Shown piece by piece: positions 41,764-50,415 of a DNA stretch of 64,000 nt. The translations under genes and the position numbers were made by a program. The first letter of the stretch is position 1; each line of letters begins with the position of its first letter. The stretch lies in NCBI GenBank assembly GCA_965231865.1, contig CBDDOJ010000001.1:868001-932000 (forward strand), written 5' to 3'. The notes below the pieces were generated by a model. The model had not been told where the DNA came from, did not search any database, and saw only the letters and a list, made by a program, of their open reading frames with translations. This DNA comes from WTGA01 sp965231865. Its GTDB lineage: Bacteria > Pseudomonadota > Gammaproteobacteria > Arenicellales > Poriferihabitantaceae.

Positions 41764-43692
41764 TTGGTTTCCATTATCATCGTTGCTTTGGCCACCTTGG
41801 CTGACGGCCCATGCAAATTGATTGATCCGATCTTCACCTGGTTTGAAAAATACCGGACCCCCTTCCCCCCCTCCCCGCCGGGCCAGCCCCCGGACACCCT
41901 GGGCGGGTTTATTGTCCACTATGCCAAACCGTTCACCTCATTGATCATCGTTGCCGCCGCATTGTCGGCAACGATTGCGCTCATTGAAGTTTTCCTGTTT
42001 TCATTTGTCGGCAACCTGGTTGACTGGTTAAGCGCTTCAGAACCCGGGTCGTTCTGGCAGGCGCATCAAGGGGAAATCGTGATGGCCGGCCTGTTGGTAT
42101 TGATTGTCCTGCCACTGCTGAAATTCATTTACGAAACCATTTTGCACCAGGGCATACTGGGTAACTTCGCCATGCGCACCCGCTGGCAAACCCATCGTTA
42201 TCTACTCAGGCAGAGTCTCGAGTTTTTCCAGGATGATTTTGCCGGCCGGGTGGCGGCAAAAATGATGCAGACCTCACTGGGGGTGCGTGATACGGTCGTC
42301 AAGATAACAGAAGTCCTGATCTATGTCGCCATTTATTTTACAGGCGCCGTCATCCTGTTTGCCACCAGTGATATTCGCCTGACCTTTCCGATGATCGGAT
42401 GGCTGACCTGTTATCTTCTCATTCTGTACCATTACGTGCCCAGGCTCAGGAAGGTTTCCATGGAGCAGGCCGAGGCCCGGTCCATGGTCACTGGCCGGGT
42501 GGTGGACAGTTATACCAATATCAGCACGGTGAAGATGTTCACCCACACCTGGCATGAAGACCGTTATGCCCGGCAGGGGATGAGGATTTTCCTGGATTCG
42601 GTATACCGGCAGATGCGGTTGTCGACCAAACTGTCGATATCTCTCACCCTCATCAACTCGGCACTTTTGTTCAGCGTGGCGGCCAGTGCGATCTGGTTGT
42701 GGCACCTGGATGCAGTCACCACCGGAGCCATGGCTTTTGCGCTCGGCCTGGTCATACGGCTTCAGGGGATGTCCCAATGGGTGGTCTGGGAAATCTGGAC
42801 GCTGTTCGAAAACATCGGGGTAGTCGAAGATGGTATCCAAACCATCTCCCGGGACATTTCCATCGTCGACCGCCCGGATGCGGGCCCCCTGGTTGTTCAC
42901 AGCGGGTTGATCCAGTATGAAAATGTCCGCTTCAACTACGGGCAGGACAACGCGGAAGCCGCCGCCATCGAAAATTTACAGCTTTGCATCCAGGGGGGCG
43001 AAAAGATCGGCATCGTTGGACGGTCCGGGGCCGGAAAATCCACCCTCGTCAACCTGTTGCTCCGGTTCTATGACCTTGAGCAGGGCCGGATTACCATTGA
43101 TGGGCAGGATATCCGGGAGGTTCGCCAGGACAGCCTGAGGTCCCGGATCGCAATGGTGAACCAGGACACCTCCCTGCTTCACCGATCTGTATTTGACAAT
43201 ATCTGTTATGGCAATGAAAATGCCACCATGAAATCTGTCATTGCAGTGGCCAAACAGGCCAAGGCCGATGAGTTTATCCGGGAGCTCACGGATCCGGAAG
43301 GCAATCGCGGGTACCAGGCCCATGTGGGGGAACGCGGGGTAAAGCTGTCCGGCGGCCAGCGGCAACGCATCGCCATTGCCCGTGTCCTGTTGAAGGATGC
43401 CCCCATACTGATCCTGGATGAAGCAACCAGTGCACTGGATTCCGAGGTGGAAGCGGCCATTCAGGACAACCTGTACAGCCTGATGAAGGGGAAAACCGTG
43501 ATCGCCATTGCGCACCGGCTGTCAACCATCGCCTCGCTGGACCGACTGGTGATCATGGATGCCGGAAAAATTGTCGAACAGGGCAGCCATGACGAACTGC
43601 TCAAGCTCGGGGGCCTGTACAGCCAGCTCTGGGCCCGGCAGTCCGGAGGGTTCCTGGCCTATGACATGGAACAACCGGACAAGGTGGCCTGA
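41764..43692 (+). CDS. ABC exporter, fused permease and ATPase
   Basis: The 642-residue protein (from TTG 41764; a TTG at 41818 is equally possible, no ATG exists near the start) has a six-helix membrane domain (about residues 50-350) and an ATPase domain with Walker A GIVGRSGAGKST, signature LSGGQRQRIAIAR, Walker B ILILDEATSALDSE and the H-loop IAHRLSTI. It belongs to the half-size MsbA/ATM1-like exporters and acts as a homodimer in the inner membrane. The N-terminal segment TWFEKYRTPFPPSPPGQPPD is typical of a proteobacterial subgroup of unknown substrate. A phytanoyl-CoA dioxygenase-like gene follows by 10 bases. Confidence 0.9.
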   Translation: MVSIIIVALATLADGPCKLIDPIFTWFEKYRTPFPPSPPGQPPDTLGGFIVHYAKPFTSLIIVAAALSATIALIEVFLFSFVGNLVDWLSASEPGSFWQAHQGEIVMAGLLVLIVLPLLKFIYETILHQGILGNFAMRTRWQTHRYLLRQSLEFFQDDFAGRVAAKMMQTSLGVRDTVVKITEVLIYVAIYFTGAVILFATSDIRLTFPMIGWLTCYLLILYHYVPRLRKVSMEQAEARSMVTGRVVDSYTNISTVKMFTHTWHEDRYARQGMRIFLDSVYRQMRLSTKLSISLTLINSALLFSVAASAIWLWHLDAVTTGAMAFALGLVIRLQGMSQWVVWEIWTLFENIGVVEDGIQTISRDISIVDRPDAGPLVVHSGLIQYENVRFNYGQDNAEAAAIENLQLCIQGGEKIGIVGRSGAGKSTLVNLLLRFYDLEQGRITIDGQDIREVRQDSLRSRIAMVNQDTSLLHRSVFDNICYGNENATMKSVIAVAKQAKADEFIRELTDPEGNRGYQAHVGERGVKLSGGQRQRIAIARVLLKDAPILILDEATSALDSEVEAAIQDNLYSLMKGKTVIAIAHRLSTIASLDRLVIMDAGKIVEQGSHDELLKLGGLYSQLWARQSGGFLAYDMEQPDKVA

Positions 43693-43702
43693 GGAGAACA
43701 TC

Positions 43703-44545
43703 ATGATAGACCCCAAAACAATCGATTCATTCCACCGGGATGGTGTCGTCCATCTGAAACAGCAGTTTTCACTCCATTGGATTAACGTACTGGGCAATGC
43801 CATCAATGCGTCCTTTGACCTGCCAAGCCCGTCCCTGCACAATCACAGCCTGGATCCATCCAAGCCGGCCTATTATGAGGATTTCTGGAGCTGGAGCCGG
43901 TTCGAGGGATTCCAGGACTTTATCTTCAATTCTCCCGCGGCCCCCCTGGCGGCGGAATTGATGGATGCAGCCCGGATCAACCTGGTCATGGACAACTGGT
44001 TCATGCGGGAAGCCGGGTCGACTTCCATGGCACCGTTCCACCACGATATTTCGTATTTTGATTTCACCGGCACGATGTGCGTGCTGTGGCTGCCCCTGGA
44101 ACCGGTGAAAAAGGAAAATAGCCTGTGCTGGGTGCGGGGGTCCCATTTGTGGGACAAGCTGTTTATGCGGGTCTTTTTCAATGATGGCCACGAACCGGGG
44201 GGCGCCCCCGGTATTGTCAACGGACAGAAATACGACCTGCCCCCGGACATTAACGGAAATCCCGACCAGTACGATCTCCTGCGGTTTGATCTTGAACCGG
44301 GGGATTGCGTGTTTTTCGACATGCGGACCCTGCACGGCAGCCTGAAAAGTGTCACCACCACCGAACCCGGGCGACGTTACACACTGAGAATGACAGCGGA
44401 AGATGGGATGATCCGATACCGCGGTGACTGGGCAAAGGGAGAACGGGCAATGATAGAGGCAGCGGGCTACCGGGATGGCGACCCACTGGAAGGGTCCTTT
44501 TTCCCCCAGCTGTGGCCCCGTGTTCAAGACGGGACTCCCACTTAA
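43703..44545 (+). CDS. Phytanoyl-CoA dioxygenase (PhyH) family oxygenase
   Basis: The 281-residue protein starts at ATG 43703 after a strong GAGGAG site. The Fe(II)-binding HxD lies in MAPFHHDISYFDF and the distal His in DMRTLHGSLKSV, with the 2-oxoglutarate Arg in RRYTLRMTAED. CVLWLPLEPVKKENSLCWVRG is a family block. It would hydroxylate a small molecule with 2-oxoglutarate and oxygen. Co-transcription with the exporter suggests that the modified compound or its derivative is exported, which is inference. Its last four bases overlap the end of the convergent HAD gene. Confidence 0.87.
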   Translation: MIDPKTIDSFHRDGVVHLKQQFSLHWINVLGNAINASFDLPSPSLHNHSLDPSKPAYYEDFWSWSRFEGFQDFIFNSPAAPLAAELMDAARINLVMDNWFMREAGSTSMAPFHHDISYFDFTGTMCVLWLPLEPVKKENSLCWVRGSHLWDKLFMRVFFNDGHEPGGAPGIVNGQKYDLPPDINGNPDQYDLLRFDLEPGDCVFFDMRTLHGSLKSVTTTEPGRRYTLRMTAEDGMIRYRGDWAKGERAMIEAAGYRDGDPLEGSFFPQLWPRVQDGTPT

Positions 44546-45147
44546 ATCATTCCTTTCAGGTCCCCCAGACGGGTGATTCTGTGGTGGGTATATTCGGGCC
44601 AGGGAAAGAGGCCATGATAATCGAAATGGACGGTACGGATACCTGCTTCAAAGCCTGCCTGCACATCATAGAGATAATCCCCGACAATGACGGTTTCCTC
44701 CTTGGCCGCGCCCCATCGTTTCAACAGGTGGTACACGCCGTCCGGCCGGGGTTTGGGCAGGCAGGTGTCCCGGCATATGACGGATTCACGGTCAAAGTAT
44801 TTTTCAAGCCCGGTGGCTTCCAGGGTAGCCCGGGTAATTTCCCGGCCGTTTCGGGTCAGGATTCCCAACTCCCTGCCCTGGTGGACAAGCGCCTCCAATA
44901 CATTCTTGACTTCCGGCTGTGGCTGCGCCCGGTAGGCAAGCTCCATTTCCAGGTCATGCAGACGGTGGGCGACCCGGGTCGCTTCGGCCCGGGGCATTTG
45001 TGCAATGGCTTCAAGAATGGGGGCCCCGGAAGGAATACCGATTTGCCGCCTGATCGCTTCAAAGTCGTGGACAGGCAGGGTCAGCGTTCCATCCATGTCA
45101 AAAATCCAGTACCGGCAGTTTTCCAGCGGCATTCCCTGGCCCATCAC
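44542..45147 (-). CDS. HAD-family phosphatase
   Basis: The 201-residue protein has motif I WIFDMDGTLTLPVHDFEAIR, motif II LGILTRNGREI, motif III Lys in KPRPDGVYHLLKRWG and motif IV VIVGDYLYDVQAG. The cap is a small helical subdomain. It belongs to the phosphoglycolate phosphatase-like group; the Asn in motif II and the cap sequence do not permit a substrate call. It probably starts at 45147 or at the Met five residues on (45132). Confidence 0.87.
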   Translation of the reverse strand: MMGQGMPLENCRYWIFDMDGTLTLPVHDFEAIRRQIGIPSGAPILEAIAQMPRAEATRVAHRLHDLEMELAYRAQPQPEVKNVLEALVHQGRELGILTRNGREITRATLEATGLEKYFDRESVICRDTCLPKPRPDGVYHLLKRWGAAKEETVIVGDYLYDVQAGFEAGIRTVHFDYHGLFPWPEYTHHRITRLGDLKGMI

Positions 45148-45309
45148 TTTAGCGGGCCCTGTCCCCGGGGGCTTCAGGCGACCTCACGGTCCACACATTC
45201 ATGAATGCATGGACCCGGCGTCGCTTCCGGCGCTCCCGACGGGGCCTGAACGTCACAAAAGGATCCAGCGCTGGAATCCACGGGAAATGCCATTTCATGC
45301 CCGCTTGAG

Positions 45310-46008
45310 TCAGGGGGCGACCGGACGCAACGCGCCGTTTTCAATCCGCATGATCCGTTCCATCTTCCCGGCAAGACCGGAATTATGGGTCGCGACAATC
45401 AGGCTGGTCCGGTTTTCCCTGTTCAGGGCGATCAACAACTCATGAATGGCCTCAGCGGAACTGGAATCGAGGTTGCCGGTGGGTTCATCGGCAATGATGC
45501 ATTTTGGCCTGGACACCATTGCCCTGGCAATGGCCACCCGCTGGCGCTCTCCCCCGGACAATTCCCCCGGCTTGTGAGCCAGACGGTGGACCAGTCCCAC
45601 CCTGTCCAGCAGGTTCCGGGCAGCAGAAAAGGCGGTCTGGGCATTCGTTTTTCGGATCAGCAATGGCATGGCCACGTTTTCAAGGGCAGAAAACTCCGGC
45701 AGCAGATGATGAAACTGGTACACAAAGCCAAGGGACTGGTTGCGCAGCACCCCTCTTTCCCTGTGGGACAACTCGCTGAGATTCCGGTTGTCAACCAGCA
45801 CTTCGCCCAGTGTTGGCTCAGCCAGTCCGCCCAGAAGATGCAGCAGGGTGCTCTTTCCGGATCCGGAGGCCCCGACAATGGCCACCTGGTCCCCCCTGGC
45901 GACACTGAGATTGACATTGCAAAGCACGTCTACACTCAATCCGCCTTCCGTGAAGGTTTTCGAAACCTCCCTGCAAAGCACAACGGATTCCGGGTCCACA
46001 GCAGGCAT
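45310..46008 (-). CDS. lolD: LolD lipoprotein-release ATPase
   Basis: The 232-residue ATPase starts at ATG 46008 in a TAATG overlap with the upstream permease gene. Motifs: Walker A IVGASGSGKST, Q-loop FVYQFHHLLPEFSALENV, signature LSGGERQRVAIARAM, Walker B CIIADEPTGNLDS. The segment around HHLLPEFSALENVAMPLL is typical of LolD. It powers release of outer membrane lipoproteins from the inner membrane to LolA. Confidence 0.93.
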   Translation of the reverse strand: MPAVDPESVVLCREVSKTFTEGGLSVDVLCNVNLSVARGDQVAIVGASGSGKSTLLHLLGGLAEPTLGEVLVDNRNLSELSHRERGVLRNQSLGFVYQFHHLLPEFSALENVAMPLLIRKTNAQTAFSAARNLLDRVGLVHRLAHKPGELSGGERQRVAIARAMVSRPKCIIADEPTGNLDSSSAEAIHELLIALNRENRTSLIVATHNSGLAGKMERIMRIENGALRPVAP

Positions 46009-47255
46009 TACTCGAACCTCAATGCGTCGGCAGGCTGTACCCGGGATGCCCGCCACGCGGGATACAGGGTCGCCAGGAAGCTCATTACCAGGGCGATGCC
46101 TACAATGCGCGATACATCCACCCAGCGCATTTCCGCGGGAAAGTCGCTGATCAGGTAAATGTCGGAAGGAAACAGCTCGGTATTGAAGAACGACTCCATG
46201 GCCGGAATCAGGGTTTCGACATTCAGCGCGGTAATCACGCCAAGAATACCCCCCAGAACCGTGCCCACAATGCCGATGACGGTTCCCTGGACCATGAATA
46301 TTTTCATGATGCTGCCCGGGCTCATTCCCAGGGTTCTGAGGATCGCAACGTCGGATTGCTTGTCGGTCACAATCATGACCAGGGTGGAAACGATGTTGAA
46401 TGCGGCCACCGCAACAATCAGCAGCAGCACGATAAATACCACCCGTTTTTCGATCTCCAGTGCCCGGAAAAAATTGGCGTGCTCCATGGTCCAGTCGCGA
46501 ATCCTGACCCGGTGTCCGATTTCGCCGGCCAGTTCCCTGCCGATACGACGGGCGTGTTCCACATTCTCCAGCTTCAACCGCAGCCCGCTGACCCTGTCTC
46601 CCAGGTCAAGAAGCCGGGCGGCATCCTCGATATGGATCAGGGCAATCCCGCTGTCATACTCATACATGTCAATTTCAAACAGGCCGATCACGGTGAAACG
46701 CTTCATCCTGGGCAACAGCCCTGCCGGGCTGACCTTGCCCTTGGGGGCCACCACCGTGACTTTCTCGCCCACAGCCACTCCCAGGGACCGGGCAAGGGCC
46801 CGACCCAGAATGATCCCGAACTCACCGGGCTGCAATGCCTCGGGACGACCTTCGACAATGTGGTTCAGCACCTGCGAAACCTCCCGCTCCTTTTCGGGAT
46901 CGATGCCCCGTATCAGTGCTCCTTTAACCCGGGACCGTTTTGTCAGCATGCCCTGACCGAGAATGAAGGGAGCCTGCGCCTCCACCCCGGGACGGTCCGT
47001 CATCTGGTCCGATACATCTCCCCAGTTTTCCAGTGCACCCTCGAAACTGCTGATGGTGATATGAGACACGACAAAAAGGATCCGGTCCCGCAGGTCCTTG
47101 TGAAATCCGTTCATGATGGACATGACGGTGATCAGCGCCCACACCCCGAGAACGATCCCGGCCATGGACGTCATGGAGATGAACGAAATAAAATGATTTC
47201 GCCGTTTGGCACGGGTATAGCGCAACCCGATCATTAATTCCAGGGGCCTGATCAC
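46008..47255 (-). CDS. lolC: Lipoprotein-releasing system permease (LolC/LolE/LolF)
   Basis: The 415-residue protein starts ELMIGLRYTRAKRRNHFISF, has one N-terminal helix, a large periplasmic MacB-like domain (about 50-260), and three C-terminal FtsX helices (VVFIVLLLIVAVAAFNIVST and further). LRTLGMSPGSIMKIFMVQG is the coupling segment. Only one permease gene is present beside lolD, where E. coli has lolC and lolE; this is the LolF-type arrangement, in which one protein likely forms a homodimer. Confidence 0.9.
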   Translation of the reverse strand: MIRPLELMIGLRYTRAKRRNHFISFISMTSMAGIVLGVWALITVMSIMNGFHKDLRDRILFVVSHITISSFEGALENWGDVSDQMTDRPGVEAQAPFILGQGMLTKRSRVKGALIRGIDPEKEREVSQVLNHIVEGRPEALQPGEFGIILGRALARSLGVAVGEKVTVVAPKGKVSPAGLLPRMKRFTVIGLFEIDMYEYDSGIALIHIEDAARLLDLGDRVSGLRLKLENVEHARRIGRELAGEIGHRVRIRDWTMEHANFFRALEIEKRVVFIVLLLIVAVAAFNIVSTLVMIVTDKQSDVAILRTLGMSPGSIMKIFMVQGTVIGIVGTVLGGILGVITALNVETLIPAMESFFNTELFPSDIYLISDFPAEMRWVDVSRIVGIALVMSFLATLYPAWRASRVQPADALRFE

Positions 47256-47295
47256 CGGGGGACTGGCTCAGGTCTCATTCAGCCTGGACCGGGGT

Positions 47296-48810
47296 TTACC
47301 CGGCATGGTCCTTTGCCGCTTTACGCATCCCCGCCTCGTCCCGCAGGTGAGGGAACAGCATGACATCACGGATGGATGCGCTGTCGGTGAGAACCATGAC
47401 CAGCCGGTCGATTCCAATGCCTTCTCCGGCGGTGGGCGGCATGCCGTATTCCAGTGCCAGAATGTAATCCGAATCGTACTGCATGGCTTCGGGGTCGCCG
47501 GCCTCTTTTTCTGCCACCTGTGCGCGGAATCTTGCATCCTGGTCTTCGTAGTCATTGAGTTCTGAAAAGCCGTTGGCGATTTCATAGCCAGCCATAAAAA
47601 ACTCGAACCGGTCGCATATTTCCGGCTGCCCATCGTTCCGCCGGGACAGGGGGGAGACCTCTACCGGGTATCCCGTGATAAAGGTGGGGTCCACGATTCG
47701 GTTCTCCACGGTTTTTTCGAAAATCTCCATCTGCAGCTTGCCAATTCCATATCCGGGTTTTACCTCGATCCCCAGTTCCCGGGCCAGCATCGCGATGTCC
47801 TCAAGGCCGGTCAGCCGGGATGGATCAATTTCCGGATTGAAGTGGCTGATGGACTCCAGCAACGTCAGACGGACGAAGGGTTGGGAAAAGTCCAGACGCT
47901 GCCCCTGGTATTCCAGCCATTGCCGGCCGGCAATGGCTTCACACAGGCCGCGCATCAGCCTCTCGGTCAGGTCCATCAGGTCTTCATAATCCGCATACGC
48001 CCAGTAAAACTCAAGCATGGTGAATTCAGGATTATGCCGGGTACTGATCCCCTCGTTCCTGAAATTGCGGTTGATTTCAAATACCCGCTCGAACCCGCCC
48101 ACGACCAGCCGTTTCAGATAAAGCTCAGGCGCGACCCGAAGAAACAATTCCCGGTTCAACGCGTTGTGATGGGTTTTGAACGGGCGGGCCGCCGCACCGC
48201 CGGGGATCGGATGCATCATCGGCGTCTCGACTTCGAGAAACCGCCCGTCGGTCATGAAATCCCGGATATACTGGATAATCCGGGAACGGTCGGCAAACAG
48301 GGAGCGGGTCTGTTCATTCATGATCAGATCAACATAGCGTTGACGGTACCGCAGTTCTACATCCGTCAGCCCGTGAAACTTTTCCGGCAAGGGATGCAGT
48401 GATTTGGTGAGCAACCGAATCTGCTCCACCCGAACACTCAGTTCCCCGGTCCTGGTGTGGAAAAGCTCACCCTGTACACCGACAATATCGCCGATATCAT
48501 ATTTTTTGAACTCTTCGTTGTAGACATTTTCTGCCAGGCTGTCGCGTTGCAGAAAAAGCTGTATCCGTCCGGACATGTCCTGTATGTGAGCGAAACTGGC
48601 CTTGCCCATGATTCTTCGACTCATCAGCCGACCACATACCTTTACGCGAATCCCGGCGGTTTTCACGCCATCCCGGTCCTCCGCATAGTTCGCCTGCAAC
48701 TCTCCCGCCAGCGCATCTCTTCTGAAGTCGTTGGGAAAGGCCATTCCCCGTTCCCGCAGAAAGGCCAATTTCCTGCGCCGCTGCTGGACCTGATCACTTT
48801 CCTGGCTCAT
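47296..48810 (-). CDS. lysS: Lysyl-tRNA synthetase, class II
   Basis: The 504-residue protein starts at ATG 48810 (MSQESDQVQQRRRKLAFLRE). It has the OB-fold anticodon domain (VKVCGRLMSRRIMGKASFAH), class II motif 1 (FMTDGRFLEVETPMMHPIPGG), motif 2 (FEINRNFRNEGISTRHNPEF) and motif 3 (GMPPTAGEGIGIDRLVMVL). It lies 61 bases downstream of prfB, the conserved proteobacterial prfB-lysS pair. Confidence 0.96.
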   Translation of the reverse strand: MSQESDQVQQRRRKLAFLRERGMAFPNDFRRDALAGELQANYAEDRDGVKTAGIRVKVCGRLMSRRIMGKASFAHIQDMSGRIQLFLQRDSLAENVYNEEFKKYDIGDIVGVQGELFHTRTGELSVRVEQIRLLTKSLHPLPEKFHGLTDVELRYRQRYVDLIMNEQTRSLFADRSRIIQYIRDFMTDGRFLEVETPMMHPIPGGAAARPFKTHHNALNRELFLRVAPELYLKRLVVGGFERVFEINRNFRNEGISTRHNPEFTMLEFYWAYADYEDLMDLTERLMRGLCEAIAGRQWLEYQGQRLDFSQPFVRLTLLESISHFNPEIDPSRLTGLEDIAMLARELGIEVKPGYGIGKLQMEIFEKTVENRIVDPTFITGYPVEVSPLSRRNDGQPEICDRFEFFMAGYEIANGFSELNDYEDQDARFRAQVAEKEAGDPEAMQYDSDYILALEYGMPPTAGEGIGIDRLVMVLTDSASIRDVMLFPHLRDEAGMRKAAKDHAG

Positions 48811-48871
48811 TTTTTCTGGTTCACCGGTTTTCAAGGTTTGCCTCCATCCGTTGATTGACAACCCTGCTGGT

Positions 48872-49970
48872 TTACAAACCTGCTTTCAGGCTCGCTTCAA
48901 TAAATTGGCTGATCGACCCGTCCAGGACCGCCTGGGTATTTCCGGTCTCCACCCCCGTGCGCAAATCCTTGATCCTGGACTGGTCAAGAACATAGGACCG
49001 GATCTGGCTTCCCCAGCCAATATCGGATTTCCCTTCTTCCTCGATTTGCTGTTCTTCCCGTCGTTTCTGTATTTCCGCCTCATAGAGCTTCGCCTTGAGC
49101 ATGGACATCGCCTCATCCCGATTTCTGTGCTGGGAACGGTCATTCTGGCACTGTACCACGATTCCGCTTGGGTGATGGGTGAGCCGCACCGCAGAATCCG
49201 TTTTGTTGACATGCTGTCCCCCTGCACCACTCGACCGGTAGGTGTCGACGCGAAGGTCTGCGGGGTTTATGGTGATTTCGAAACTGTCATCAATTTCAGG
49301 GTAAGCGAATACCGAAGCAAAAGAAGTATGCCGGCGGTTCCCGGAATCAAACGGGCTTTTCCTGACCAGTCGATGGACTCCTGTCTCGGTTCGTAGGGAC
49401 CCGTATGCATATTCTCCGGAGACTTTCAGCGTCGCACTCTTGATCCCGGCAACATCACCAGGAGACCGGTCTATCAGGTCGATCCGGTACGCCTGGTCTT
49501 CTGCCCATCGTGTATACATTCTCAATAACATCTCTGCCCAGTCCTGGGCTTCCGTCCCGCCGGAACCTGACTGGATATCAATAAAGGCATTGTTGATATC
49601 CACTTCCCCCCGGAACATTCTTGTGAATTCCATTTGATCCAGAGAGCCCTCGATGGACACCACCTCCCGGGCCACCTCTTCCAGTGTCTCGGCATCGTCT
49701 TCCATCCATGCCAGTTCCAGCAGTTCACCGGCATCGGCAATCAACCCTCCAAGCCGATCCAGTCCTGTGACCGTCTTTTCCAGGTCCGCACGTTCCCGGC
49801 CCAGTTGCTGGGCCTGGTCCGGGTGGTTCCAGATGGCCGGGTTTTCCAGTATTAAATCAACTTCTTCCAGGCGTTCCTTCTTGTTCCCGTAGTCAAAGAT
49901 ACCCCCTTAGTGCCTCAATACGCAGCGCTGAACGGGACAGGGATTCTCTCATTTCGTTGGGGTTTGACAT
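48872..49970 (-). CDS. prfB: Peptide chain release factor 2, programmed +1 frameshift
   Basis: The gene reads in two frames. The first starts at ATG 49970 (MSNPNEMRESLSRSALRIEA) and reaches LRGYL followed by an in-frame TGA at 49893-49895. The slip site CTT TGA C is preceded by AGGGGGTAT, the internal Shine-Dalgarno sequence, so ribosomes shift +1 and continue as DYGNKKERLEEVDLILENPA to the stop at 48872. The downstream part has the GGQ motif (SSGAGGQHVNKTDSAVRLTH) and a tripeptide anticodon SPF (RKSPFDSG). RF2 ends translation at UGA and UAA and this site regulates its own level. Confidence 0.96.
49893..49910 (-). promoter_or_regulatory. RF2 programmed frameshift signal
   Basis: The signal reads AGGGGG-TAT-CTT-TGA-C on the minus strand: internal Shine-Dalgarno three bases before the CTT codon, then the poorly terminating UGA-C. 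It is identical to the E. coli core signal. Confidence 0.93.
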
Positions 49971-50205
49971 TTTCTTTTGACACATTTTTCGACCCGGCGA
50001 GAATACCCCATCTGTGCATTGATTGACATAGCCATACGCTGTTTTGGCAGAATAATGGGATGGACATACCCATCCTCCTCCCTGTGATGCGCCAAACCGG
50101 AGGGCCGGTACGGTGACCGCTGTCCACATTGCCCCTCAGGTGCCAGCTTCGGCTCAATGAAAAGGGGACGCTTTTACTTTGCGTTGACAAAAACTCCGGG
50201 AATTA

Positions 50206-50234
50206 TTGACATGGCGGACCGCAATCGGTACATT
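50206..50234 (+). promoter_or_regulatory. Promoter of tRNA-Leu
   Basis: A consensus TTGACA (50206-50211), a 17-base spacer and TACATT (50229-50234) lie 10 bases before the mature tRNA. The discriminator GCCTCCCC is GC-rich, typical of stringently controlled stable RNA promoters. The rest of 49971-50205 holds the divergent prfB leader and no gene. Confidence 0.65.
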
Positions 50235-50244
50235 GCCTCCCCTT

Positions 50245-50331
50245 GCCGAGGTGGCGGAATTGGTAGACGCGCTAGCTTCAGGTGCTAGTGGGCGAAAGCC
50301 CGTGAAGGTTCAAGTCCTTTCCTCGGTACCA
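50245..50331 (+). tRNA. tRNA-Leu(CAG)
   Basis: An 87-base class II tRNA beginning GCCGAGGTGG and ending with an encoded CCA. The acceptor stem GCCGAGG pairs with CCTCGGT (one G-T pair). The D-arm contains GGTAGAC, the anticodon arm is CTAGC-TT-CAG-GT-GCTAG (anticodon CAG at 50279-50281), the long variable arm is TGGGCGAAAGCCCG, and the T-arm contains GGTTCAAGTCC. It reads CUG, the commonest Leu codon in GC-rich proteobacteria. Confidence 0.95.
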
Positions 50332-50415
50332 CGGTTCCCCATACCGGGACATTTGGCCGCTGATTCCCGGTGATTCCCCCGGGAACCAGGCGGCTGTCCG
50401 CCAATGATCCTCCCG

